This document shows positions 25,001 through 37,844 of a DNA stretch of 64,000 nucleotides, one piece after another. Location of the stretch: assembly GCA_029448655.1 (NCBI GenBank), contig JACCLO010000007.1, positions 1,054,001 through 1,118,000 on the forward strand, read 5' to 3'. Below the pieces are notes generated by a model. The model saw only the letters and a program-made list of their open reading frames with translations. It was not told where the DNA came from and did not search any database. The translations under genes were made by a program, and so were the position numbers. Origin of the DNA: Wolfiporia cocos (lineage: Eukaryota; Basidiomycota; Agaricomycetes; Polyporales; Phaeolaceae). Within the stretch, counting starts at the first letter, position 1, and each line of letters opens with the position of its first letter.

Positions 25001-25945
25001 ATGAGCGCGCCGAGCCCCTCGAGCGCGCGCACGTTGTGCGCGGGGCTCGCCTGCACGAGCAGCGTGAGCGCACCGAGCCTGTCCGCGAGTGTACCGGCGC
25101 GCAGGACTGTCCGCAAGAAGTGCGCGTCCGCACTTCCCCGCGCGCCTTTGGTGTCTTCTTTGTCTTTGGGGCCAGTGGTGCCTCCGACGCCGAGTGAGGC
25201 GCCCTCGTATCGTGCAGCGTCGGCCTCGAGTAAGGAGGTCGCGCGCGTGTGGAGCGCGGCGAGCTCGTCGGGTTTGAGCGTTTTTGGTTGCGAGGCGGGA
25301 AGGAGAGGAAGTGTCGGCACGGATGTGTGCCAGAGCGGTGTGGGAGGAATGAGCAGGGTGTCTTTTGATTTCGACATCGAAGCTGTCTTTTTCGGTGCGG
25401 CGACAGAATCTGTGGATTCGGCTGAGACGGTGGGATTCGTGGTTATAGGTGCGGAGGCGGCGTCCTTCTTGATGTCCGCCTTCCCCTCGTCCAAGCCTTT
25501 GCTCTGTTTGTTCTTTCCTTTGCCCTTCCCTCTTTCCTCGCTCTTCTGGTTCATCTTTTCCTTCGCCGCCGTCTCATTCCTCTTCTCCTCTGTCTGCTTC
25601 CTACCCTTGTCATTCTCGCTCTTTTTCTTGTGCTCTTTCCCCTTCTTCTCGCTTTGACGTCCGCCTGTCGTATCCCCGCCGTTAAGTTGCTTCAGGAACG
25701 CTTGCACGTCGCCTACCAGCGTCGGCTGATCAATGGCACATCAAAATGGGTCAGCTCAAACAACGGCAACTCCGCACGTCAGAGACATCGGAGATACGCA
25801 CGTCGACCTCTTCTGCTCCGGTCACCATCTCTACGTCCAGCACGGAGCCATTGTTCTGCTTTTGCTTGCCCTTAGCTTTGCCTTCATTGGCAGGAGCATT
25901 CTTAGGCCTCGAGGTAGGAATCTTGTCTTTATGAATGCGTGCCAT
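22068..25945 (-). CDS. MAK21: Noc1 / Mak21 ribosome biogenesis factor (CBF/Mak21 domain)
   Basis: Nucleolar protein needed for export and maturation of 60S pre-ribosomes, working with Noc2. It is homologous to CEBPZ. Eight exons in reading order: 25945-25778, 25725-24763, 24681-24562, 24490-23859, 23790-23394, 23332-23183, 23122-22580 and 22523-22068 (1,142 aa, phases consistent). The N-terminus is a Lys/Glu-rich linker. Helical repeats follow, including YVRTQALSFITTLLREQPEQ and AMYLNLIFKAMKADRNLERV. The CBF region contains IPLLNHFHPAISLHARQLL and VPVDQLFFHKYF. The C-terminus carries very acidic tracts of Asp and Glu, as in yeast Mak21, then KGKRKRDEEGEKGRRKK. A KGKGKVKGKGKGKGKG tract interrupts exon 4. 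Length is close to yeast Mak21 (about 1,025) plus expanded low-complexity insertions. Confidence 0.92.
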
Positions 25946-26247
25946 GTCTGGATGTGCGTACTACACCGGAAAGTAAACGGTAGATACGATGAGGGAAAGC
26001 AAGTATGAAGTCGGCCGTCCTTGGACAGTCTGTCCCAAATTTGAGTGCACGGTCGAGCGTATTGAGAGCGTGTCTCGGACCTGCAATACAGCTAGTCTAC
26101 CAGTTGGACAGCGCTCAGACACACGGCCCTACTTAGCAGCTGGAAGAAGACAGATACAGCAGTAATCAGACTTGTCCAGAGCAGGTTCCGTACGCAGTAT
26201 GAAGCAGTTCCGAGCTGATCGACACGAGCGCTTCTGCAAATTTGAAG

Positions 26248-26265
26248 CCTAAACCCTAACCCTAA
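26248..26265. repeat. Short interstitial telomere-like repeat
   Basis: CCTAAACCCTAACCCTAA. Two perfect CCCTAA units and one imperfect unit match the TTAGGG telomere repeat common in fungi. It is too short to call a former telomere. Confidence 0.5.
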
Positions 26266-29200
26266 GATGCGTGTCTGTCCCCGCCGAACACCGCGTTTTG
26301 GTGTATCGATATAATTCTGTTCTGCAGAGTGAAGTGATTGAACAGGCTCCATTCCTGTTCGATTTCAACGACTCGTTCTGAAAGCTGGAGACGACAAATA
26401 CTTATGTAATATTGTTCGTGCCACAGACGCGTCAATCATGTGACTTTCGTGAGGCGCTCCTCAGTTGTCAGATGGAACCTCTGTTCAGTTTCCCTTACCT
26501 GACAGCTGTGGCTGTGATCAGCTGCGTCTACATAATCACAGTAAATGTGGCAGCCGCGGCTGTCAGCGCTTCAGCATCAAAGCTTGTTGCTCAACTCATT
26601 CATTATATTCCAGTCTTCGCCGATTCCATATAGATTATGTGATCGGGCGCTTATTATGCACGCTTATCGAGGTCTTAGCACTGGCTATGAGCCTTCCATT
26701 CTAGCATTTGTTCCATTCTAGCAGTTGGTCAGCGCGTTCGCAACAAGCTATATCTCGCTCTACATCCACGCCGAGACTTTGCTCCTGAGACGTCCGACTA
26801 TCTTGGGTTGCTCTCTGCATCGAGCAGGAAGAGAATTTATTCATCACACGACTGAGGATACAATATACGCCATACTCTTGGTACTGTGGACCTCTGTAAG
26901 GGCGGATGCAGAATAGTACGTTGGGCTCTGGATACTTCGTGCACTTGTCAATGTTGGCCTGGGTATAGCAACCCCTCGTGCGGCATGTTCATGTTGCCAA
27001 CTAAACAAGGTGAGGCTAGTATGCATCACATAGCACCGTGTCATGTGCATAGATCCGCGGTATCTCCATAGGTAAGTGTACACTCGTACTCCGCGGACCC
27101 GTAAGTAGGTGTTGCGTAGATCGCGCAAGATTACGGTATCAACGTACGCGCACCGAAGGCGATTATGGTATGTATGAGTCTTGCTATGCCAACCTTGAAG
27201 CACATATCAAGGAGCACTATTCTATCAACTGCCATATATTGGAAGCTGTCGAAGCTTCAGGCTTGTCCATCTGCTACGCTGCTACCGACGGTGACAAAGA
27301 CTACACATTTGATCTGATCTCCCTGACCTATATCATCTGAATCGAACGAATCTATTGCGACTTCGGCGACCTCGTAAAGGTTCTCACGTCGACAGCACAC
27401 GCGTAGATGCTTTGATTAATGAATCCAAGAACGCCACTCTGCTACACGTCGAATTCACTCAAAGCTCCGCTTTGGCCCCTAGAGGGTCGTTCTGAATTAG
27501 TGCCCTACTGGCTTCACTCAGAGAACATCAGTGGTGCTTCGACTTCGCAGGCTTGGCAAGCACTCGACTCATGAGCACTCTCTCTCGGGGGCCAATTCTC
27601 AGAACCTCATCTATAATCTCCGCTTCTAGTTTGCAGAGCTCAGAAGTCTGCGTCGAGCTCTGAAGCCCGCGGCAATACAGATCTGCTCTGACACAACTGC
27701 TCCCGACAGAGCGCATTTAATTCAAACGTCTTCGCCTTTCCATCCTTCTGCTGACTAGGGTCCCTCGCCTCCTGCGCTCGTAGTTCTTGATGACCGACGG
27801 TGTTCCATTCACTGTCAGCACCCGGCCCTGCTTCACATTCTCGCGGCCTTGTCACTATCGATCAGGTGTTCGGCGTTCGTGCACCCCGGTCCTCCTTCTA
27901 ATAGTTGCGCCAAGGCTCGTAGACATTCTGGGATAGGGACTCGAGCAGCCTTCGCGTGTTTCACTTCCCTGGAAGCTCCCTGAGTAATCTATACAAGTTA
28001 GTTATCTTCACTCGTCACGCCCTACTCGGGGACCACCCCGACAGAGATACTTTCTCCTGCGCGCTTGCACACCAGAGCGACTCAAGCGAGCTCTCGGCAA
28101 AGCCCCTTCCGAGGCACCGACGTCTCAGGCTGTTTCCCGAGCCTGAGCCCGTATGTAGCTCGAGCCGATCTCCCATCGCACCGCTCGCCCGCTTAGGCGA
28201 TCTAAATCCGCCAGTTCCGCTCACTGGCGGCGCCGCACATATATGTAAAGCAGAGACGGCGCAACCTGATGGCCGGACCGAACAGTCCTCGAGGTCAACG
28301 GGCGGAACAAGAAGGCGAATTTGCAAGATCTGGCTGCGTGTACAGCTGTACTCCCCGTCAACACGCGTTTGTGCCTGTGAGGGATGTAGCGTGCAGCGCC
28401 GTCGTCGCCTTCCGAGAAATGTCACCATTAGGCGCATACCATTTCTCTTTGTCTGGACGTTCCACCGCAGAGAGATCATCAATTCTTGCGTGTGCCTTTA
28501 TTCTGCCCGTCAACGTGCCACCACATGTACACGTTAGGGCAGCTCCCATTGGCTGATGGGATGTTCTTGTACCTGGCTATCTAAGCGTGAGCCCTCCATA
28601 GGACACTTGCATGCATGTTATCTGTGGCGTCGCACCAAATCTAAGCTGATGCAGTCGATTGTTGCACAGCATGGGTATGCTGGTCGGATAGACCACCCGT
28701 AATAGTCGCTACAAAGTGCCGGTACTACGTCGGACTTTATCGATTATCCCTCGCATATCAGAAGCTGCAGTAGCCCTGTCACGGATATCTCTAGCGTGGC
28801 AAAATTTGCCTGCTGATCGACACGGTCTCGTACTCAACCTTTGATATGATTTACGACATGTGCCACCGCGGCTCTGCTCCGTCTCAAAGGCGAGTGGAAC
28901 CGATCCTGCGACTATAGCGAACACTGGCGGGTAGCTGGTCTCAGTTCAAGCGAGCGCAGTGACGCTGATGAGCTCATGGTGGACGCAGCAACGAGAAATG
29001 CTACATCTGTAGTGTCTGAACGTTATGTTCGATGCACTGCAGCTTAGAACCACAATACGTTTAAGACGCACCCTTTCTTTCGAGCCGATCCACTGCAATA
29101 TACAACGTCAAGCGCGAACATTACTAGCCGCCTATGATGCATTATGATCGTGATTGACGCAGCGTGCACAGCTGCTAAGGTTGATCTATATCCAGGGATT

Positions 29201-29978
29201 CATTCTATGGCATATCTTGACGTGCATGTAGTGAGATATGGAATCAGAAGATACTCCAGCCGTAGACTCGGGTTAGCAAGATATAGCATGAAGGATGGTG
29301 CATGTACCAAACACTATCAGATTGTGATCTCGCCTTGGCTCCATAGCTCAATATCGCACCAACCTCATAGCTACAATCTCTCCGACAGCAGTACTAGAAG
29401 CTCCAATTGCGCTTGACGGCAGGCCCTGCAGCTATACCCGAAACCGTGGACTGGGCTGTCGTAGCAGATTGTCTGTATATTCGGTTGACATATTCATGCA
29501 ACGATTGTCATATGATGTTCCGCCTCAGGCCTCGAGGTTCAGCGCTTAGCTCTAGCTACGATTTTCTGTCGATACTTCGCAGTTGAAATTATGATAGAAA
29601 ACGAGCCATCCTACCCGCATTAATTGATACCACGCAAGCTACCGAGACTTACGCACTCTGCAGGAATGATGGTGGGCGGCAATTAGATCCTGGACGACTC
29701 CAAAACTTGCACGGGGCAGCGAACCACTTATCGAAATTTCGCATGCAGTGTCTAACATGCTCTGTAAGATGTATGCTAGTACCACACTATAGCTTCCTGA
29801 ACAGCTTCTCAATACCTACGCGATGGTGGAACCGCAAGCAACATTCGTGCCATCATGAAATTCGACCAGATCGCACGACGTTATGTATACCCCGTGTCCT
29901 GAGTCCGTATCCTGGGTGTGGATCCTTGCATGATATCCGTGACGGGAAGTTTGATCCTCCTCACATTGATACACATAT

Positions 29979-30003
29979 ACAGTCATCTATCGGTCAATGA
30001 GAC
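29979..30003 (+). repeat. 25-bp inverted duplication, left copy
   Basis: Starts ACAGTCATCT and is the exact reverse complement of 30795-30819. Weaker similarity continues beyond it: GCCTCGGACTTC occurs downstream in both copies. A related CACTCAATGAGACA word follows at about 30010 and recurs near 33391. Confidence 0.7.
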
Positions 30004-30794
30004 ATCATCACTCAATGAGACAAACGGCCTTGTTATTTGTGTTCCGCTCTCCACTTCCAAAATTCCGCCTCGGACTTCTTGCGCATCAGGTTTTATGAAT
30101 TACAAGAAGCTGATCTGGAATTCGAAGCAGATACTGTGAGTACTGCTTCTCTGATAGACTAAACATTGTCGACTGTCCCTCAGAATGAAATTTATTTCGA
30201 GAGATCGGTCCCGCAAAGCCGATGCAATATACCAATGGCCGGGGTCACCAAAATGATATTCTGGATAGCTTCCATATGATCACACCGTTGTAGTGAGATT
30301 CATTACATTCACCGAGATTTCTTCTCGAACAAAGAGGACAGCTAGTTTGATCAGGCGCCGCGTGTCACATCACACTTTCTTTCCATATAATATGGAATAA
30401 GCGATGCCAGCTTTGCAAGCTGTCGTCGAGGCTTCTTCTACATACAAGTGCTGAACCTCCATTATGAATAGTCCACCATGACCGAAGGCTGATGCGGATG
30501 AGAGCCAGAAAGGAGATAGTGAGGAGAGAAACGATGACGGGGACGAAGAGATGTAGTAACACTGGTTGATAGATATATCTGATTCAGCCTGGTCAGCAGT
30601 TATGTGACGCTGTCTCGTTGAGTGAAATTTTGTTGATAAGGATGTTAGACCATTGTTTGAACTCCACTGGCCGGAGTGGAACTTCGATAACGGAACCTCT
30701 CAAAGCCAAATTATAGAGGAAGTTGATGCCCTGGTATAGTCCGATTGGCACACAATGAACATTAAATGAAGTCCGAGGCAGTACAATGTATGGT

Positions 30795-30819
30795 TGTCTC
30801 ATTGACCGATAGATGACTG
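30795..30819 (-). repeat. 25-bp inverted duplication, right copy
   Basis: Exact reverse complement of 29979-30003. It lies in a minus-strand open frame (30593-30949) of unknown product, so it may mark an inverted, diverged duplication of a gene fragment. Confidence 0.7.
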
Positions 30820-33800
30820 TAGTTGCTGACCCACCAGAATGGTGAGAAAGCGATGCCGGACTATTGCTGGTGTATAGCCTAGCGATCTGACATTGACTCG
30901 AAGCTCCGCGGATCTTGACGTCATCCCTCTTGATCAAAGAATGTGGCATATTCTGCCATCAGTACAACTTTGCCATACAAACTCGGATTATCCAACACGT
31001 TTCCGGTATACCACTGCCTGCAAGCGAAGAGTGGCGCACTGCTGCGCAGCCCGGCAGCGATTGTCTATCAGGAACACTGGCGTGATCAGAATGCATGCGT
31101 CGGTCGCCGATGTCAGAATAGCCGCATTTCGCTGATCCCCTCGGATTACATATCGTTGTATTCACGCAACCTCCGGCACCTTAATACGATGTGCCACGTT
31201 TTTATAGTTACAAGTAGATCAGACGTTAGCCATCGTACCTTTGTTGTTCTGCTATAGCTTCTACGGTACGTTAAGTTTCGTGTGCAAGATGCCGACCAAT
31301 GATACAAAAACAAGGGAACAACATGGATTATTCTGCCGTTCGCTACAATAATCTCAGAGTGATCGAAGAACATGTTTACTATATAAGAGTGCAAGAGCTA
31401 CCCTCTTGGCCCTCTTACATTTCCAATCAGCGTCATCGACGCTTGACGATGCTATATGACCCGGGTACGTCTGCACGCCAGAGTGATGATCAGCCGATCT
31501 TTATTCATCGAAAAGCGAATCTCGGAGACAGTTGATAGTCGATATGGGGGTTGTGGGCAAGTCAATCACCCTACATTAGGTATGCAATATGTATTCGTAG
31601 AAACATTATTCGGCTCGGCATCACAGCAATGGATTCTGGGTACTTCGAGCCATTTTGAGATGTGTACGAGCTCTGCTTAGCTGCAAATTGTGTTATTATA
31701 TCTGACCTTGAGGATTATGGTCGCGGCGATGCTGGACAGTACATGCTCCCACATTCGCCATCTGTGATGTACAACGGCTCCAAATAGCGGGTACGCTATC
31801 GGCGCTGATCTAGTGATATCTTTCACGAGAGTTGTATTATTATTGCTTTGGTCAGATCGTGCCTATCATCGATCCTCAAAAATCTGCCTCGGGTCGGTTT
31901 GGTTCGAAGCGTACTGCACAAGTTAAATATAGGTGGACATAATTCGGGCCCTCCAGGCATCTACGTCAAATTTTTCGGTGAACGTTGAGCATGTGTGCAT
32001 ACTTCCATGATCGGTCCAGATTAAAGTGTTGCAACCGCCATTGTAAGCTTCAATCGCTGGCTATACCGTTGAAGCGTCATCTACTTCGCATCAGATTCGT
32101 CATCTGCATCCGAAAATCACTGACGTTCAAGCGCATCACCTTCTGAGACTTTGATTGTCGTCCGGAGCCGGCAATTTGTCACGATGGATTACTACGCCTA
32201 TTTCCTTCCAGGCTATAAGAACAGGTTGTAGTCACTCGTGATAGCTTCTGGAGATGGTTCACTGCCTCAAATATGGCAGAAGATTATGCCGTCCCAACGT
32301 TATCTTGGATCCATTTGCTGTTTAGCGAACGGATTACCGCTGGACTTACTCATTGAGACTGCCTGAAGGATGAATTCCTGGTGGGGAGTCTCAAATCCAG
32401 TACAAAGGCATTATACTTGCAGTAGGTGCCGCGAATATTGATGATAAAGCTTACGCGCATCGTATCCTAAGGTATCAGCCGGCACAGTTGTCATGCAGTG
32501 CTCGCAAACAGCATTCTCATCTAGTATCGATGCATCCTCAAAATCGTCTCGCATTGGGTAATATCTCAGAGAGTATCCATTCGTACTATACTTGCATCTG
32601 ATGATCACGTATGTAACCAATGCTGGTTTACGGACCGGAGCTCAGCACAAAGGTACTCTTCTCATTGTTAGATATTCAACGAGCTCACTAAGTAGACCAT
32701 GTTCATTACGGGCAGATCATGCGTTATGATCAAGGGATCATCGATCAATCGATCATTGCTCAGTACTGTCCTACTGATTGGTGAGCATAACGGTCACCGG
32801 TCATGCACCGATCTGCGCTTGGTACTATGCGCGAACTTTCTACCCAACGTTGTAACTGTGCTGGATGACGCAGAAGACCTTTTTCGTAGTGAAGATTCAG
32901 CCCGGTGATATCATACTCTTGCGTCTCTCTGCTCTCAGGCTATAATGTCCTACTCACCTATGACCAGCAATTTGCAATAATATTCGGTCAGTCGGTACAC
33001 CCAATCAACGCATTTGATGACGTCTCGGTTCGTATGTCGTCACCACCCCTGCCGCAATAGGGGTGATAGAATCAAGTGGCTGGACGAACCCTCACACCCG
33101 CATCTCGACATGACTGACTAAACTTACATTCTTCCATGCGCCGAGGCACCGTGACAATGACCAACATTTTTGCGTCTAGCCGAGATACGCACTGTCGACG
33201 TCGGTAACGACACCCTCAACGTCTCTGTTTGACGCGCTGTGCTCATGCTATACGTCATCGACGAAAGACAGCACCCGAGCATTCTGAAGCGCTCGTATTC
33301 TCTCGCTGCGCGATATTATGCGCATCTGGTGCGGTGAATTCTGAGTCGCATGGCGGATCTATGCATCTGTTGGCCCTGACTAGTCGTTGTCACTCAATGA
33401 GACAGAATATTGCTCGATATCCGCGAGAAGATCGATCGGCAGCCACGAATCGAACGACTTTAACCAAAGCAGAAGGTCGTACGACATTGTCGAGGTATAT
33501 ATGGCCACTCTTCGGATCGTACCAAGCTGAGTTTGCCCGCCTTCAAGCTTCAACGTTTGCCAGAACATGCCGCCGCCGCATCTAACATCACGCGGAAATG
33601 ATAGCACTTGGTTTACCGGTAAGAGCGTGCGCATCCATCTCGTTCCTAGTCCAACAAGCAATGAGCTGGAATTTTGACGGTCCGTGGCATCCATATATCA
33701 CACAGATGTTTCATCCAAGCGTGCAGTGAAGTACGACAGCCACCCTAGACTCTTTCCTAGCGTTCCTGATATGCGATGTCAAGTTGATATCTGCCTGCAA

Positions 33801-35457
33801 TAGCATTCGTATTATCTGGCCAGGATAGGACTCGACCAATTGTCACTACAGCAGCGAGCCCCCTTAATTTGTGGCGATGTTGCAACGCCGCGGCGAGCCT
33901 CGCCTCTGACATGTTGCTTCTTGACTCGACCAGCGCGCACAACCACAGCTTAAATGACAGGGAATCAATACAAGAGAAGGCCCGGCCAGAAGATCTCCGC
34001 TCGGGTGGCTCCCCGAGCAGTACTGCAAATATCGGAGACAGCTATAGGCTGGCAGGTGCGAGGTCCACCGACTGATTAGAGCCTCTGACTTCATACTATC
34101 CACTCGATCATCGCCTACTCCCCGTGTCAGGAGATGAGCCAACAGCTGATGCCGTCCGATACACAGACTCCGCAACATCGACGTATGCCAGATTCAGGAT
34201 GGAGTGCGAATCTCGCGGATCCCGGATGTTAGCCACGTCGCGCTCACAGTCCGATGCTTGGCTTGATCACCCTGAGCACGAGTTGGATATGTATGATGCC
34301 CTTCCCGTTGTGGTGGCGTCTGCAATCAGATGGGCCAGTTGACATTGCATTTACCGACAGACGTGCAATTTTCGCAAGTACTGCCACAGACGAGTTGGGC
34401 AAACGGCAGTGCCATCGGATAGCCAGCGTCCGAGCTCGCCGGGCGTCGAGCCGCCCCGGCGTCCACCCATGACGGTGCGATCGAGCGATCTGGATGCCAC
34501 TTCACAATTCACATGTCACAATCCACGCGGCGGAATCGCCGCCCCGCATGCGGTCTGAGTCGAATCTAGGGATGCTCGACGGCGGACGATCCCCGAGCGC
34601 GGAGCGCGCCTCCGTGGGCGCCGGGGGCCTCTTCGCCCTGAGTCGTGGTGGACGGACGTCAATCTTCCATGCATTGGCTGATGTCCCTCAGCTGGGTGAT
34701 GTATCACAGATACGTGGACGGAAGGCGTTCCAGCCCGGGTCCGGGCAGCAATTTGGCCTGAAACGTGCACCAGGGCCGCAGGCTCGCCGCCGACGCACCA
34801 CGCCAATTCACTGAGGACTTGCAGCCTTGGAGAGAACACTGGGTAATCAGCGATCCAACTCCGGGCAGCCGCTGACAAGTTGATCCGCGATATGGCATGC
34901 GTGAATACCGGGGTCTGGATTGGACAGCCCCGAGTTATCTTGGAAGGTATTCAAAACGATCATCGCAGAAAAGCCGAGAGGCTGACAGTCGTGCGAGTCT
35001 TTCTCTGCGTGTAGGGCAGCTATACAGCAGAGGCAAACTACATGATGAACTGTCCGTTATTGCCGACGGTAGGTGCCGCCGATATTGTCTCCGCCTCAAG
35101 ATCATGGCAGTTGCGACGATGCACGCGTTTGAAGGAGATGGGATAAGAAATCAGCTCGGGTACCTCATTAAGAACAACCGTGGTCGTCGCTTTCACACGT
35201 TAACTTCCTCGTGAAAGCGCTGGAGAAGCGTCTAGATTTCCGCATCATCTATGTACAACAAAGCTCTCACATTGTCCGCATGATAGTATACACCCAGAAT
35301 ATAACGAACGAGGACGTCGCTAGCAAGGACGGCGGGTAGTGTAGAAAGTAAGCAGAGTCCATCAGCAACTCAACAATAATATAGATATAGATCATCATCT
35401 CAGTGACGCCGGGCAGGCGTCACGCGCCGGAATCAATAATCACAGGCCAGCCAACAT

Positions 35458-37797
35458 TTATGTCACCTTCCGACGGCGAACCATGAATCTGACAGAATAA
35501 TCAATTCGTGGGAGTCCGATTAGCCCACTCACGCATGGACGACTTACGTTGCTCTCATGTTGGGGCTGTGGTTGTATTGGAAGACGATGTTGGGGAGCCT
35601 GCCCTGCGCCCCAAACTTGACATCGTAGTGTGTCAGAAGATATGCCATCGTCGCCTTCATCATGTAAGTCGCAATGAAGCGGCCGGGCTGTGGAACGGGT
35701 GTCAGTGATTGAGCCTCCCTGCAACGATACGCGTCATGGTGGAGCTTACACTACGAAGGAAAAGGTCAATACGTGATTCGGCAGCGTTACCAAGAAACGG
35801 GGGCTTACCAAGGGTATTTGCCGTGGCCGAAGATCAGATAGTGGGCATTCGTGCGGATCATGCCACTGCTGTTGTTCGCTCTGTTGCCCGTGTCCTGGAC
35901 ATGCCGGAATCCATCGAACTTCAACGGGTCAGGATAGAACTCCTCATCGTAGTGGATCGCAAAGGGAGAAGAGATGTAGGCGCCTTTGGGCACGGTCGTC
36001 CCATCGGAGAAGGTGATGTCTCTCAGCGCCTTTCTCGGGAAACTCGCTGGCGGATCATCAGTACAAATTCCGGCGAGCGGCGCGAGTACTCACTGATGCC
36101 GATGGCGTTCAGTCGCGAGGCTTCCTTGAGGAAACTGTCCGTCTTGACGAGCTGGTTGATGGCGTGCTTCGTCCATCCATGCGTGCGGAGTGCAGACTCT
36201 GCCTCTTCCCTGAGCGGATCCGCGTATTCTATGTTTTCCATGAGACAGTTGAGACCCTGGATGACGGACTGCAGCGCGCAATGAGAACACCGAGTCACAC
36301 GGAGCTGCACCGCACACACCGTTGCAGTGCTATGGATCGTGGCGATGTTGAGAACCAAAATCCTCACAGCGAGGCGTTCGGGCTCTTTCTCGATGCCTTC
36401 TGCTGCTTCCATGAGCCACATCAGCATGTCCATCTATCCATCGTTGGATCAGTATGGAGCGCGGTGTGAGCGAACATGCGATCTACCGGCTTCTCTGGCC
36501 AATTGTTTCCGAATTCTGCCATGGCAGCCCTTCTCTCCTTGATGACTGGTTCCAGATGAAAGAGTGTCCGCCTTGTCAACGAGGGAAGCTGTGTAATCAG
36601 CCTGCCAACCACACTGTTCCCCGTCTCAGACATCAGCCGATATCGCGGGCGCACGAAGGCACTTACGGCCGAAGGATAGACGGGAACAGGTTGATGATGA
36701 ACCCTACGACGCCGGTGTTGACCGCGAACGCTTTGCACACATCCGTGTAGTCCTTGCTGCGACCTACCAGCAGCGTCAGCTCAGCAACACGGATCATGTC
36801 GCGAGACACAGCATACATGTGGGCGCTCCCACGAGAATGCGGTTGAACGTGCGAGCGATGATGGTGGTGAAGGTATCGAAGGAGTTGAGCTCCTGCCATG
36901 AGTCTTCGGAACGCTTATCAGCATAGAAGGTACACGTGGGTAAAGTTGACCACCTGTGACTTTGCCCAGAGTCTCGTCCATTGCTTTGGTCATTTCGTCG
37001 AGGCACTCGCCGACCAGGAAGTCAATGTGGCGTGTCAACTGCCACAAGAGATGAATACGGCGACTTCAGGAATAACACCGTCTTACCTTTGAGCGCAATA
37101 TGGGAAGATGATATGGGTTATCGTGCAGCTGTTGGCCCATAGTGTATGGTAGTTGGAGTTCCTATGCAGGATGTCAGACAGTCAACAAATCTTGAAGATC
37201 TTTCTCACATCCGCAGCGGCAAATCGTAGAGACAGGACTTCTTCAGGCAAGTGGTACATCTCATCAACTTCGTCGATGTGTAAGTAAGCGTTCCACAAGG
37301 TGCCGAAAAGCATCACTCACTGCATTTAGGGTTTGCGATAATGTAGGTCCAGTTGGTCACCAGTGGGATTCGGAAGAAACCCCCCTTGTACTGCTCATAG
37401 TCAGACCAAATGTTGGGCGAGCGCGGCGACGACCATACCTTCCGGTAGCCCTCATCCACCATGCTCTTGGAATCGACGAGGAAGCGAAGCACTCCAGAAT
37501 ATGAGCCAAGCCAATGAGGGTATCCGACGGTAGGTATGACGTTCTAAGGCAGATCACCGATGAGCGATCGAAGTCGTGCACGAGAAGAGAACGAACCTTG
37601 GTGGAAAGGAAGGTGAAGACATAGCACAGCACGACAAGATTGACAAGGACGCAAGCAAGCAATGTCGGACTGCTCTCTAGTGCCACGCGCCGGACGCCGG
37701 TTATGAACCCCGCGAGGTTGCCCGACGGGCGCCCCAGGGCATCCTCTGGGTAGAAGGATGTTGGCAACGAGGGCAGCCGGTTGAGAGTGATCGACAT
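35458..37797 (-). CDS. Cytochrome P450 monooxygenase with a one-nucleotide exon
   Basis: Membrane-anchored heme monooxygenase of a basidiomycete microsomal P450 type, 550 aa. Exons in reading order: 37797-37597, 37543-37321, 37267-37209, 37161-37087, 37038-36954, 36903-36817, 36763-36667, 36613-36487, 36433-36320, 36268-36094, 36046-35809, 35750 (one base), 35687-35548 and 35488-35458. The N-terminus has a membrane anchor (LLACVLVNLVVLCYVFTFL). Then come NPYHLPILRSK, the I-helix region ILVLNIATIHSTAT, ExxR in KEASR, and RKALRDITFSDGTTVPKG. The heme motif is FGHGKYPCPGRF with ligand Cys494, where Tyr492 replaces the usual Arg/His. The end FMVRRRKVT is typical. The Cys codon is split TG|T. The single T at 35750 lies between introns of 58 and 62 nt, both starting GTAAGC and ending TAG and CAG. 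Without it the frame is lost. Substrate unknown. Confidence 0.85.
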
Positions 37798-37836
37798 TGT
37801 GAGGCCCGAGATGCAGGACACGGCGGGTGGTTCCTG

Positions 37837-37844
37837 TATATATA
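37837..37844 (-). promoter_or_regulatory. TATA box of the P450 gene
   Basis: TATATATA about 40 bp upstream of the chosen ATG. The closeness supports 37797 as the start, with a short 5' leader. Confidence 0.5.

Larger units (their letters stand above)
25946..35457. other. 9.5-kb gene-poor stretch
   Basis: No recognisable protein family on either strand. Open frames are short and do not join through good splice sites into anything known. Items seen: a telomere-like (CCCTAA) run at 26248-26265, a 25-bp inverted duplication at 29979/30795, and a GC-rich island at about 34,420-34,810 with overlapping frames but no identifiable product. Minus-strand 30365-30562 has a hydrophobic run (MLLHLFVPVIVSLLTISFLA) that might come from an old membrane-protein exon. 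The region most likely consists of degraded gene and repeat material. Confidence 0.4.

Noticed and set aside
24734..25657. A 307-codon plus-strand frame
   Set aside because: Antisense to MAK21 exon 2, whose translation joins both neighbours in frame and fits the family.
35458..37797. P450 as a pseudogene with a frameshift at the heme cysteine
   Set aside because: Every other exon keeps frame and all motifs are intact. The apparent frameshift vanishes if one base is kept as an exon between two consensus introns. Not excluded without cDNA.
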